Part shown: one piece after another, positions 19,058 to 25,487 of the stretch
Layout: each line of letters starts with the position of its first letter
Numbering within the stretch: position 1 is the first letter of the stretch
Source: Bradyrhizobium sp.
GTDB lineage: Bacteria; Pseudomonadota; Alphaproteobacteria; Rhizobiales; Xanthobacteraceae
Direction of reading: 5' to 3'
Assembly (NCBI RefSeq): GCF_030654605.1
Contig: NZ_JAURXB010000011.1
Span: forward strand, 1 to 36,307
DNA: 36,307 nt
Position numbers and translations under genes: made by a program
The notes under the pieces: generated by a model
The model's input: the letters and a program-made list of their open reading frames with translations, nothing else
What the model was told of the DNA's origin: nothing
Databases searched by the model: none

Positions 19058-19258
19058 CTAGTTGTTCGGAGTGACGTTGATGAACGACGCGGCCTTCGTG
19101 GCCACAGCGGTGGTGTGCCCGGCCACCGCCAAGGCGGCGCCAGCCACCGAGCGGGTGACGGACAAAGCGCGATGCCGCACGGGGTCATCCACGCAAGTCA
19201 TCGAAGCAGAGGGATGGGAATTGCGCCCCGAATCGGGGCTATAGTGGCGCTTAGCCAT
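19058..19258 (-). CDS. Small protein, 66 aa, upstream of the GIY-YIG gene
   Basis: No family is recognised. The ATG at 19258 has a strong AGGAG site seven bases upstream, which supports real translation. The N-terminal half is polar (KRHYSPDSGRNSHPSA, with one Cys). The C-terminal half is Ala/Val/Thr-rich (VTRSVAGAALAVAGHTTAVA) and could form one amphipathic or membrane helix. It ends in SFINVTPNN, 183 bp before the GIY-YIG start and in the same direction, so it is probably the first or second gene of the unit. Its size and place would fit a small regulator or an antitoxin-like partner, but there is no direct evidence for either. Confidence 0.55.
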   Translation of the reverse strand: MAKRHYSPDSGRNSHPSASMTCVDDPVRHRALSVTRSVAGAALAVAGHTTAVATKAASFINVTPNN

Positions 19259-19392
19259 GACTGACTCCTGTAAAGTCGGTTGTGGTTAGGCTGTCGTCCG
19301 GTGTTCCAGCACCGGGCGGCAGCCGCCTTCGCAAGGGCTGCGACGGCAACGGCCAATATAGGGACGTCTTCCACGGATACCAGCTCCGGCAT
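19198..19392 (-). CDS. Possible small leader ORF, up to 64 aa
   Basis: The ATG at 19392, preceded by GAGAGAG, starts MPELVSVEDVPILAVAVAAL and continues AKAAAARC, a convincing acidic then Ala-rich helix. After about 30 residues the reading becomes basic and overlaps the next gene by 61 bp, so the true gene may end differently. In the adjacent frame the sequence runs PGAGTPDDSLTTTDFTGVSH and stops at 19251, overlapping the downstream ATG by a few bases, as a normal coupled pair would. A single indel between the two halves, or an overlapping gene, would explain this. Upstream of 19392 lies an AT-rich stretch (19425-19445) that could hold the promoter of the leftward unit. Confidence 0.4.
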   Translation of the reverse strand: MPELVSVEDVPILAVAVAALAKAAAARCWNTGRQPNHNRLYRSQSWLSATIAPIRGAIPIPLLR

Positions 19393-19561
19393 CGCTCTCT
19401 CGTGCTCAAGGTTAATAAGGTAGGGAGAATTTTGCTCATTTATTGACAGGCCATCTATGTCGGATTGGACGGCTGGCGGGGCGTGGACTGCGCCTGGTGA
19501 TCACCTTCGTCGGTCACGCCGCTGGCCTGGCCGTACTTTCTGTCGCGCGCGCTGGTTGCCG

Positions 19562-19581
19562 GACTTGTCGTGGGACTAGTC
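19562..19581. promoter_or_regulatory. GACTAGTC operator pair A (one imperfect copy)
   Basis: GACTTGTC (19562-19569) and GACTAGTC (19574-19581) lie 12 bp apart, centre to centre. The second is within the perfect 10-bp palindrome GGACTAGTCC at 19573-19582. The pair is about 180 bp upstream of the leftward small ORF at 19392 that leads the GIY-YIG/protease unit. Confidence 0.55.
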
Positions 19582-19604
19582 CACTCCTTCGGTTCAGTTT
19601 GTTG

Positions 19605-19623
19605 GACTAGTCGTCGACTAGTC
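19605..19623. promoter_or_regulatory. GACTAGTC operator pair B
   Basis: Two exact copies of GACTAGTC (19605-19612 and 19616-19623) are separated by GTC, giving an 11-bp repeat, about one turn of the helix. Fourteen bases later an ATG at 19638 opens a 15-codon ORF (MIAGLVVNKSTRFAP) that stops at 19685. The layout matches the pairs before 20369 and 21015, so a third regulated gene may have been here and been lost. Confidence 0.6.
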
Positions 19624-19685
19624 GGCCCTCTCATCTCATGATTGCTGGATTGGTCGTGAACAAGTCTACTCGCTTTGCACCTTGA

Positions 19686-20200
19686 TCTCCCCGGGAACCA
19701 CAGCGCGAGCAGCCAGCGGCGGCGGCGTCAGTCCGCACAGCGACGCAGCTGACGCGCGACGCCCTCTATGATTAAACGTTATTTTTGGAGAGGCCGTTGA
19801 AGGTAAGCCCGATCTCGCGGGAGTGTCCCTCTCGTCCGGTGCTCTCCCTAGCGGGCGGCCTAACCAGATTGGGTTTTGGGTCAGGCGCTCGTCCCACGCT
19901 GACGGCCGAGCAGGATGACGCCTGTCCCCCTGCGGTCGCATCAACCACGATTGAGCGTGGTCGGCAGGCACCAGGGAAGGGATGCCTGAAGTCAAATGAC
20001 GCCGGTGCCGGTTAGGCCGTTTCCGCGGAGAACGCCGGACAAGAAGGTGATCCCTGCGCCGTGGTGGCAGCCTTGCTTGTCGAAACCTGAGTCCAGAATT
20101 CGGACACCCCAAACCTAAAGACGTTCCAGGCTGAAGCCGCGGTGGCTCCAGACTTACTTAGCGTGCGGTCTCGTTGGGATCGCTCACAAAGAAGGGGGCC
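19686..20200. other. Gene-poor stretch in the island
   Basis: I see no convincing gene here. Longer open readings, such as one on the minus strand ending near 19666 and one on the plus strand at 19785-20015, are basic or proline-rich in character, lack good ribosome binding sites and show no family motif. Their composition suggests eroded sequence. A strong ribosome binding site appears only at the right end, before 20201. Confidence 0.5.
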
Positions 20201-20341
20201 ATGGCTGACCAATCGATCGGCTCGTGCCGTGGGGCTCTCGCGGCGGATCTGCCATTTCTGAGCGCCAAGATCTTGCTAGACGCCCATGCCGGGATCCCTG
20301 CCACGATCTCGATGAACAGCATGCCACTGAGGTGTGACTAG
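20201..20341 (+). CDS. Possible small ORF, 46 aa, before the 99-aa gene
   Basis: The ATG at 20201 is preceded by GAAGGGGG, a strong Shine-Dalgarno-like run. The product starts MADQSIGSCRGALAADLPFL and ends NSMPLRCD, with two cysteines. Its stop TAG lies inside the first repeat of the operator before gene 20369. No family is recognised. It may be a leader peptide or a chance reading; the strong ribosome binding site is the only positive evidence. Confidence 0.35.
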   Translation: MADQSIGSCRGALAADLPFLSAKILLDAHAGIPATISMNSMPLRCD

Positions 20342-20359
20342 ACTAGTCACGGACTAGTC
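20334..20359. promoter_or_regulatory. GACTAGTC operator pair C, directly before gene 20369
   Basis: GACTAGTC occurs at 20341-20348 and 20352-20359, 11 bp apart. A further half copy, GACTAG at 20336, makes the perfect inverted repeat GTGACTAG-A-CTAGTCAC at 20334-20350. The second copy ends nine bases before the ATG at 20369, where a ribosome binding site would normally lie, so a bound protein would block both transcription and translation start. Confidence 0.65.
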
Positions 20360-20368
20360 CAGGTTCCC

Positions 20369-20668
20369 ATGACCGCACACCAGCAAAACCAGTCCCAGGA
20401 AGAGACGGACGAAGAGCCGCTCACCGACCTCTTACGCCGAAAAGGCATGAAGAAGATTTCTGCGTTGATGGCGCCTGACGCTACGAAGGAGTCCAAGCGG
20501 AAAGCGACCGAACGAGCAAGGCGTATGCAGGAGGACGGTGAGACCCAGATCAACTTCATGATGATCGTTGGATGCAAGGCGACGGTTCGCGCGGTCGCCG
20601 CAGCCGTCAGAGATCCCCAGGTCCACTCGGCGATCGCCGCGGTCGCAACCGCCGCGGCCAACTCATAA
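20369..20668 (+). CDS. Small basic protein, 99 aa, possible ribbon-helix-helix regulator
   Basis: I do not recognise a named family. The first 25 residues are polar and acidic (QQNQSQEETDEEPLTDLL). A basic helix follows (KESKRKATERARRMQEDG), then a short beta-like strand (TQINFMMIVG) and two helices (KATVRAVAAAVRDP and VHSAIAAVATAA). The strand-helix-helix pattern after a basic arm resembles ribbon-helix-helix DNA-binding proteins. The C-terminal half can be aligned by eye with residues about 40-100 of the 291-residue product of gene 21015, so the two are probably related. The gene sits directly behind a tandem palindromic operator and has only a weak ribosome binding site. Autoregulation is an inference. 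Confidence 0.6.
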   Translation: MTAHQQNQSQEETDEEPLTDLLRRKGMKKISALMAPDATKESKRKATERARRMQEDGETQINFMMIVGCKATVRAVAAAVRDPQVHSAIAAVATAAANS

Positions 20669-20987
20669 GCTGTAATCGCGCGCAGGTGTGAGGAGTTTCA
20701 GCCAGTACGATAATTAACGCATTTTAACTATGACCGCCTAAAAGGTTTGTCGAAGATAGGGCCGGGAAGTACCTATTCTACGTCCACCGCTCCTGAGAGC
20801 GGGCCGGTCCATGGAGGGACCTGGATCTCGCCGACGCGGCCCTCTCCACTAAGTGGCCCGCAACCGGCACGACGCGCCTCGCGCACCCCAAAAAATTTGA
20901 AAATGCCTTCGGACTTCAATCGATAAGCAGCGCTCAATTTGCGTGATCCGTTGCCCTTCGGTGACAATCCGGCGGCCAAATTAGGGA
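20669..20987. other. Intergenic region between the two related genes
   Basis: About 320 bp lie between gene 20369 and the operator of gene 21015. A leftward open reading of 78 codons (ending at 20773) has no good start or motif and is doubtful. AT-rich stretches at about 20712-20731 and 20887-20900 could hold promoter elements. No terminator with a clear T-run is seen. Confidence 0.4.
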
Positions 20988-21007
20988 GACTAGTCGCACG
21001 ACTAGTC
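20988..21007. promoter_or_regulatory. GACTAGTC operator pair D, directly before gene 21015
   Basis: GACTAGTC at 20988-20995 and 21000-21007 are separated by GCAC (12-bp repeat). The second copy ends seven bases before the ATG at 21015. Only a GGGAG before the first copy could serve as ribosome binding site, and it is too far from the ATG, so the gene may be translated from a leaderless or short-leader message. Confidence 0.65.
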
Positions 21008-21014
21008 AAGTCGA

Positions 21015-21890
21015 ATGGCTGCTTATACGACGGACGGACTTGGTACCGAAGATTCAGGTCATGGAGCCGACACCGGCACCCACACCTTCTCGAAGGAGGA
21101 ACTTGCGAAATTGCGCCTGAGGCGGATCAATGCTTACGTCCATGATGGAAAAGCCCAGGGGTCCAAGGCTGCAAAAGATAAGGCTGCCCAGCGAAAGAAA
21201 AACAACAAAAAGCAATGCAACGTCGAGGTGGTGTCTGAAGAGGTAAGGCAGACCATCCGATCATTGGCGGCAGCGATCAAGGCTGACCACAGCTTACATG
21301 CTGTAATCTCATCATTCGCCTCGGACGGGGAAATGAGGAAAACTGTCCAAGCGGTGGCCGCAGCTGTGGAGACGGATCATAGCATGCACGCTAGGCTCGC
21401 TTCCTTCCTTTCGAATGCGACTGTTCTCGAACTCTGTAAGATTCTATCTGCCTCAGCTGCAGATATCTCTTCGATCGTCGAATTAGCCCGCCGAGGAAAT
21501 TTAACTCTGATCGCGGGAATTTGTGTAGCAAATCCGATGATGCTCGACGTGCTTGAGAGTCTTGCGCCATCGGGCGTTGACGTCCCGCTTGCCGAGATTG
21601 CGCGACGTGAGGATCTGCTCAAGCTGGTGTCCGCTGTCGCAGCCAATCCGAAGCTCGCACATTGCCTCTTTCTCTTGGCGACTGCTGAAGACGAACTGGT
21701 AGAAACCATCAGCAGTATCATCTCCCGTGTTCAAGAGATCAAAGAACAGGGTGGGGAAGCGGCACCGTTGCTGGATATGGCTACCGTTGCATTGTGCCAC
21801 CCCGTGGAGAATCTCCGACTCATGCGGTTGTTAAAAGGCAACGGCTTCCGCGCTCGTGCGCTTCGCTGGATATTGCGCTGTGAGAGGTAG
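21015..21890 (+). CDS. Repeat protein, 291 aa, related to the 99-aa product
   Basis: No family is recognised. After an N-terminal acidic tail (residues 1-25), a basic arm (GSKAAKDKAAQRKKNNKKQ, about 49-67) leads into a strand (CNVEVV) and a helix (SEEVRQTIRSLAAAIKADHS). A second copy follows closely (GEMRKTVQAVAAAVETDHSM). The two units share R-[QK]-T-[IV]-x(3)-AAA-x(2)-DHS-x-HA. Later parts carry weaker Leu/Ala-rich helical units (LAPSGVDVPLAEIARREDLL). The arm-strand-helix section matches the 99-residue neighbour and resembles a ribbon-helix-helix domain, to which a helical repeat domain has been added. Base composition is lower in G+C than the flanks, which points to horizontal origin. A DNA-binding role is an inference. 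Confidence 0.6.
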   Translation: MAAYTTDGLGTEDSGHGADTGTHTFSKEELAKLRLRRINAYVHDGKAQGSKAAKDKAAQRKKNNKKQCNVEVVSEEVRQTIRSLAAAIKADHSLHAVISSFASDGEMRKTVQAVAAAVETDHSMHARLASFLSNATVLELCKILSASAADISSIVELARRGNLTLIAGICVANPMMLDVLESLAPSGVDVPLAEIARREDLLKLVSAVAANPKLAHCLFLLATAEDELVETISSIISRVQEIKEQGGEAAPLLDMATVALCHPVENLRLMRLLKGNGFRARALRWILRCER

Positions 21891-22026
21891 GCGGTGCTCT
21901 CGGATCTGCGTCACCTGCCGCTCATCTAGGCTTGCGTAATGTTCAAAACCCGTATGGCCGGGAGACGTTAGTTTTACTCCGAAAGTCATTCGCGCGGCGG
22001 AACTGGAGGCTCTTCGTCTTTCGGCA

Positions 22027-22350
22027 TTAACCACGGCGTATAGAGGGCAGAAGTTCCCGGTAGGCCTCGCGAGCAGCCTTGAAACGCTCGAACGGAAACT
22101 TAATTGGTACACCTTCCATCGCCGCAGCCAACATCTCGAGGTGAGCTTCCCATCCGGCACACGTTCGAGCGATGTCTTCATTATCGGGGATTCTGAGCGT
22201 CAATGAGAGCCGCGTGCCGCCGTTCACGGCAGCGGCTTCCCATCGGAGCGGACGGTCCGGCTCACCTCGGCTGCTCCATGAACACTCGATCAATCGAGGT
22301 GGATCCACGTCTGTGACGATGCTGTCCACGTTCGTTCCGCTTTCGGGGAA
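22027..22350 (-). pseudogene. SRPBCC (AHSA1-like) domain protein, N-terminally truncated
   Basis: The C-terminal two thirds of an SRPBCC lipid- or ligand-binding domain are clear: IVTDVDPPRLIECSWSS, PLRWEAAAVNGGTRLSLTLR and ARTCAGWEAHLEMLAAAMEG, followed by FPFERFKAAREAYRELL. The usual N-terminal third (basic strand and helix with the VWxALT motif) is missing. Upstream of about 22350 the frame turns into unrelated basic sequence that runs antisense to another gene fragment. The break point therefore lies near 22345-22355. The family has no single function; members include stress and toxin-antitoxin partners. The remnant is probably not functional. Confidence 0.65.
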
Positions 22351-22352
22351 GT

Positions 22353-22445
22353 TGGCCGGGTGACAAGGCGTGGGCGATGTGCCGCGACATCTACCAGATC
22401 TGCGGGTGGAAGACCGAAGCGCATCTGATTCTCCGCGCCGGCTAG
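22353..22445 (+). pseudogene. Orphan 3' gene fragment, 30 codons
   Basis: The plus-strand frame reads WPGDKAWAMCRDIYQICGWK then TEAHLILRAG and stops at 22445. The mix of Trp, Cys, Tyr and charged residues and the sharp stop look like the C-terminus of a real protein. There is no start and upstream sequence belongs to the truncated SRPBCC gene on the other strand. The family is not recognised. It marks the other side of the recombination joint at about 22350. Confidence 0.35.
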
Positions 22446-22748
22446 GCATTGTAGGCGGCCGCTAATGGCGCAAAGCGGTCGTTGGGGATGTCAGATCTCG
22501 CGAGTTCCCGCTAACTGGACTTAGTCCGAACTTTCTCTCGACGGAATGGACCGACTGCATTGCGAGCGCCAATCCAGGCGCGTTAAACTCGTTGTTCTTA
22601 AAATAGCGAGCTTCCGACCGACACATCAGGTGCCAAGCGATCTGCATGAGCCAACGATTTTCTCCTAATTGCTTACTCGCGCGAATGAACCAGAACTGAA
22701 GTCTTAGGCTGGGTCTGCATATCGCGTTGTAAAACAAGGAAAAAGCTG
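22446..22748. other. Non-coding stretch before the tRNA-like remnant
   Basis: About 300 bp with G+C near 50%, lower than the backbone. Open readings here are short, lack ribosome binding sites and show no motif. Nothing identifiable was seen. Confidence 0.45.
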
Positions 22749-22860
22749 GCGCACCCGACACGATTCGAACGTGTGACCTTTGCCTTCGGAGCAAGATAAC
22801 GTACCCGTCCGAAGAGTGCGATAGGGCACGCTATACCACGCTATCCAGCTGAAGCAGCTG
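22749..22860 (-). pseudogene. tRNA-Arg(CCG)-like remnant with an extra insertion
   Basis: On the minus strand the last 45 bases match the 3' part of a tRNA-Arg: anticodon loop CTCCGAA without its 5' stem, then GGCAAAGGTC, T arm ACACG-TTCGAAT-CGTGT and acceptor CGGGTGC plus GCCA. Instead of the normal 5' half there are about 40 extra bases containing small hairpins (CTTCGGA with TCCGAAG, GTGC-CCTATC-GCAC), and then a D-arm-like CAGCTGGATAG. The 5' acceptor strand is absent. A functional tRNA is unlikely. Tyrosine recombinases often use such tRNA 3' ends as attachment sites, and one lies 120-230 bp away, so this is a likely att remnant. Confidence 0.7.
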
Positions 22861-22980
22861 GATATTCTCCACAACAACAGCGACGTTCCTATCCGAAACC
22901 CCGCACCGACTTTCTCCCGCCTGCTTACGCGTTGCTTACTTGGGAGATCGCGCCCGGAACGAAGGAACGTCATTGTCAAG

Positions 22981-24326
22981 ATCACGAAGAGGGTTGTCGA
23001 GGCGGCTGATGCCCGAGAGAAGGACTACTTAATCTGGGACGACGAACTGCTGGCTTTGGACTCCGGGTCTTTAGTTCCGGCAAGCGCAGCTATGTCATCC
23101 AGTACCGAACGAGAGGTCGGTCTCGTCGATACACAATTGGGCTTCACGGAGCCTGGGCACCAGAAACGGCACGCCGAGAAGCAAGGGTGCAACTCGGTCG
23201 GGTCGCTGGGGGTGACGATCCCGTCGAAGATCGCCAGCTCGATCACAAGGCGATCACTGTGAAGGAGCTATGTACCCGCTATCTTGCCGATCTCCAGGCT
23301 GGCCTCCTGGGAAAGGGAGGGCGACCGAAGAAGGCCTCAACGATTGTCACCGACACTGATCGTATTGAGCGTCACATCATTCCGCTCATAGGGACCCGGC
23401 GAGTCAAGTATCTCACCAAGTCCGACATCAATAAGGTCCTCAAGGATATCATGGCTGGTAAGACGCGGGTTTCGGTCAAGACCAAGAAGCTGCGCGGAAA
23501 GGCCATCGTCCGAGGTGGCGCTGGAACGGCCACGCGTACCGTTGGTCTTCTCGGCGGCATTCTTAGCTACTCCGTCGAGGCTGGGATCATCGAGAGCAAC
23601 CCGGCCCATGGCATCCGCAAGCCGAAGGACAACGTGCGAAAGCGTCGGCTCTCTGAAGCGGAGTATCGGATACTGGGTCGGATGCTCAGCGACGCCGCCA
23701 AGCAGGAGAAATACAGCACGATTGTGGACATCATCCGCCAGCTTGCGCTGACCGGCTGCCGGCGTAGCGAGATGATTGCTTTGAAATGGACCGAGGCGGA
23801 TACGGAAGCGAGCTGCTTGCGGCTTGAGGACAGCAAGGAGGGCGAATCTATTCGTCCCATCGGATTGCCTGTCGACGAGTATCTCGAGCGGCGTCGCGCT
23901 GGCGTCATCGGCACGTACGTCTTCCCGGGGCAAGGTGGGGACAATGCGTTTGGCAGCTTCCCGAACCATTGGAAGCACATCTTTGAGGCTTCACCACTCT
24001 CCGACGTGACACCCCACGGCCTACGCCATAGCTTCGCGAGCATCGCCAACGATCTTGGTTTTACTGAGGTGACGATTGCGGCTTTGGTCGGCCATGCCAA
24101 AGGTTCGGTGACGAGCAGATACATCCATACGCTTGACACAGCGCTCATCATGGCCGCGGACACCATCTCGGGCTACATTCAAGGGCTCCTGGATGGCATC
24201 GAGTTCAAGCAAACCGCCTACGCATTCGACCGGGATTCACGCAAAGCCGTCCTGGCTCGTTTCCTGAAGAAAGCCTCAGGCAGCGATCAAAATGGAGCCG
24301 AGGAGGACCGCCGTTTAGCTGCATAG
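22981..24326 (+). pseudogene. DUF4102-type tyrosine recombinase with N-terminal frameshift
   Basis: The N-terminal arm begins ITKRVVEAADAREKDYLIWD DEL. A single missing base at about 23050 then moves the reading into another frame, which continues GFGLRVFSSGKRSYVIQYR, GRSRRYTIGLHGAW and on through the rest of the protein without a break. That arrangement (WDDELPGFGLRVF in intact relatives) is the standard DUF4102/integrase start. Within the second frame the first usable start is a GTG at 23187, giving 379 residues. The catalytic domain is complete: RRSEMIALKW, TPHGLRHSFASIANDLG, LVGHAKGSV and the nucleophile Tyr in SRYIHTLD. Without the arm-binding N-terminus activity is doubtful. It probably used the adjacent tRNA-Arg-like site. 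Confidence 0.75.
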
Positions 24327-24361
24327 TCCCTTTTCGATTTCGTGGAAGTACGGTTCTGTGG

Positions 24362-24378
24362 TCGGATTTTGCATAGAC
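24362..24378 (+). promoter_or_regulatory. TTTTGCATAG element 1 (before 24461)
   Basis: The sequence is TCGGATTTTGCATAGAC. It points at the small secreted protein gene and ends 84 bp before its ATG at 24461. It is one of eight copies with an identical 10-base core. Confidence 0.6.
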
Positions 24379-24460
24379 GACGCCATATCTGCATGGACAT
24401 GATTGGTGAAATCGGTCTCGTCGTGGCCGTAGCGCCGAAACACGAATGAGGATCCATGAG

Positions 24461-24769
24461 ATGCCCATCTCGATTTCAATGATTGTTCTGAGTTCGCAGT
24501 TGGTCATGCCGGTGGCTGACGGTGTGCCGAAGTTCGATATCGCGCGGAGTTGCAAGCTCGACCTTGCTGCCACCGCCGGTCTCTCCGTTGATCAGTCGCT
24601 AAAGAGCTGCATCAAAGACGAGCAGAGGGCAAAGCAACAACTCGCGGGTCAGTGGTCGAAATTCCCTGCCCCGAGCCGGACAAGCTGCGTCTCGCAAGAG
24701 AGCATTGGCGGGACGCCGAGTTACGTCAGTTTACAGACCTGCCTCCAAATCGGACAGTGGGCGCGATAG
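24461..24769 (+). CDS. Small secreted protein, 102 aa
   Basis: The product opens with a short signal peptide (MPISISMIVLSSQLVMPVAD G). The mature part contains FDIARSCKLDLAATAGLSVD, SLKSCIKDEQRAKQQLAGQW, RTSCVSQESIGGTPSYVSL and QTCLQIGQWAR, with four regularly spaced Cys suggesting two disulfides. Similar small periplasmic proteins are frequent in Bradyrhizobium, without a known function. The ATG at 24461 has AGGA in GAGGATCCATGAG as ribosome binding site; an ATG five codons upstream is possible but has none. It is preceded by a TTTTGCATAG element and stops four bases before the convergent DUF2721 gene. Confidence 0.65.
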   Translation: MPISISMIVLSSQLVMPVADGVPKFDIARSCKLDLAATAGLSVDQSLKSCIKDEQRAKQQLAGQWSKFPAPSRTSCVSQESIGGTPSYVSLQTCLQIGQWAR

Positions 24770-24773
24770 CCGC

Positions 24774-25196
24774 TCAGCCGCAGTGATCATATTCGCTCAG
24801 CGCAATCCGGACTTCACGGGCAAAATCTACGAGCGAGACGGTGAAAGCGCCGAGCGAAATCATGAAGAAGATGGCGACCCCGCGTTCGTGCTGTATCTGA
24901 AGGAGCGCCGTTACAAAAGCGACGATTACGAGAAGCGTCACCGAGATACTTGCGATCACTGCCCAAAAGATCGCCCGGTTCATCATCGCTGCGCGCTGCT
25001 TCAGACGCGGCAGATCAGCCTTCAGCCGGCATCGGACCATATCGTCATCGGCGATTCCGTTCAGGACGACCGTCCGGTCAACGATCCGGTTCAGGCGGGA
25101 GATCAGGATGGCGATGAAGGCCCCCAGTGCGCCCAGCAGAAAGGCGGGGGCCGCTGACTGCGAGATGACTTGAGATAGCTGAGTTTCGGATGGCAT
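24774..25196 (-). CDS. DUF2721 family membrane protein, 140 aa
   Basis: The product has three hydrophobic segments: residues 15-33 (APAFLLGALGAFIAILISRL), about 74-98 (AIFWAVIASISVTLLVIVAF) and 107-125 (GVAIFFMISLGAFTVSLVDF). The typical DUF2721 features are SRLNRIVDRTVVL after the first helix and LPRLKQRAAMMNRAIFWAV before the second. It is an inner-membrane protein of unknown function. The ATG at 25196 has only a weak ribosome binding site. A TTTTGCATAG element lies 98 bp upstream. The gene is divergent from the DUF992 gene, so the region 25197-25487 holds two outward-facing promoters. Confidence 0.75.
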   Translation of the reverse strand: MPSETQLSQVISQSAAPAFLLGALGAFIAILISRLNRIVDRTVVLNGIADDDMVRCRLKADLPRLKQRAAMMNRAIFWAVIASISVTLLVIVAFVTALLQIQHERGVAIFFMISLGAFTVSLVDFAREVRIALSEYDHCG

Positions 25197-25292
25197 CTGT
25201 CAACATTGAGCGGGCTTCCGGTTCACGATCAGGCCGCGTCGTTTAGGCCGCCCGACTTGTTCGCCGTCACGTAACGTACCATCCGATGGATC

Positions 25293-25308
25293 GACTATGC
25301 AAAATCGG
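25293..25308 (-). promoter_or_regulatory. TTTTGCATAG element 2 (before DUF2721)
   Basis: On the minus strand the sequence is CCGATTTTGCATAGTC. It points at the DUF2721 gene, with 98 bp between the core and its ATG. It and element 3 face away from each other in the same intergenic region. Confidence 0.65.
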
Positions 25309-25372
25309 CGTCGTCTCCATTGAGCCGTCGATTCATTGGGACAGATAATCAGCGTTGCGCGTCGATCACGGT

Positions 25373-25388
25373 CCGATTTTGCATAGGC
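25373..25388 (+). promoter_or_regulatory. TTTTGCATAG element 3 (before DUF992)
   Basis: The sequence is CCGATTTTGCATAGGC on the plus strand, ending its core 101 bp before the DUF992 ATG at 25488. Confidence 0.65.
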
Positions 25389-25487
25389 AGATGACTACGC
25401 CGGTTCGTATAGCTACTCCCGCGCATCAGCCCGAGTGGGCTGATCTATAACAGCGAGCGGTGTGAGCCTCGCAGGGAGTGATCGATC

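Noticed and set aside
19666..20112. 148-codon minus-strand reading in the gene-poor island stretch
   Set aside because: It is Arg/Pro-rich, lacks a good start and shows no family motif.
19562..21007. GACTAGTC repeats as a CRISPR array
   Set aside because: The repeats are only 8 bp, palindromic, spaced 3-4 bp within pairs and irregularly between pairs; no Cas genes are present.
20773..21009. 78-codon minus-strand reading across operator D
   Set aside because: Starts with TTG inside the operator without a ribosome binding site; no motif is seen.
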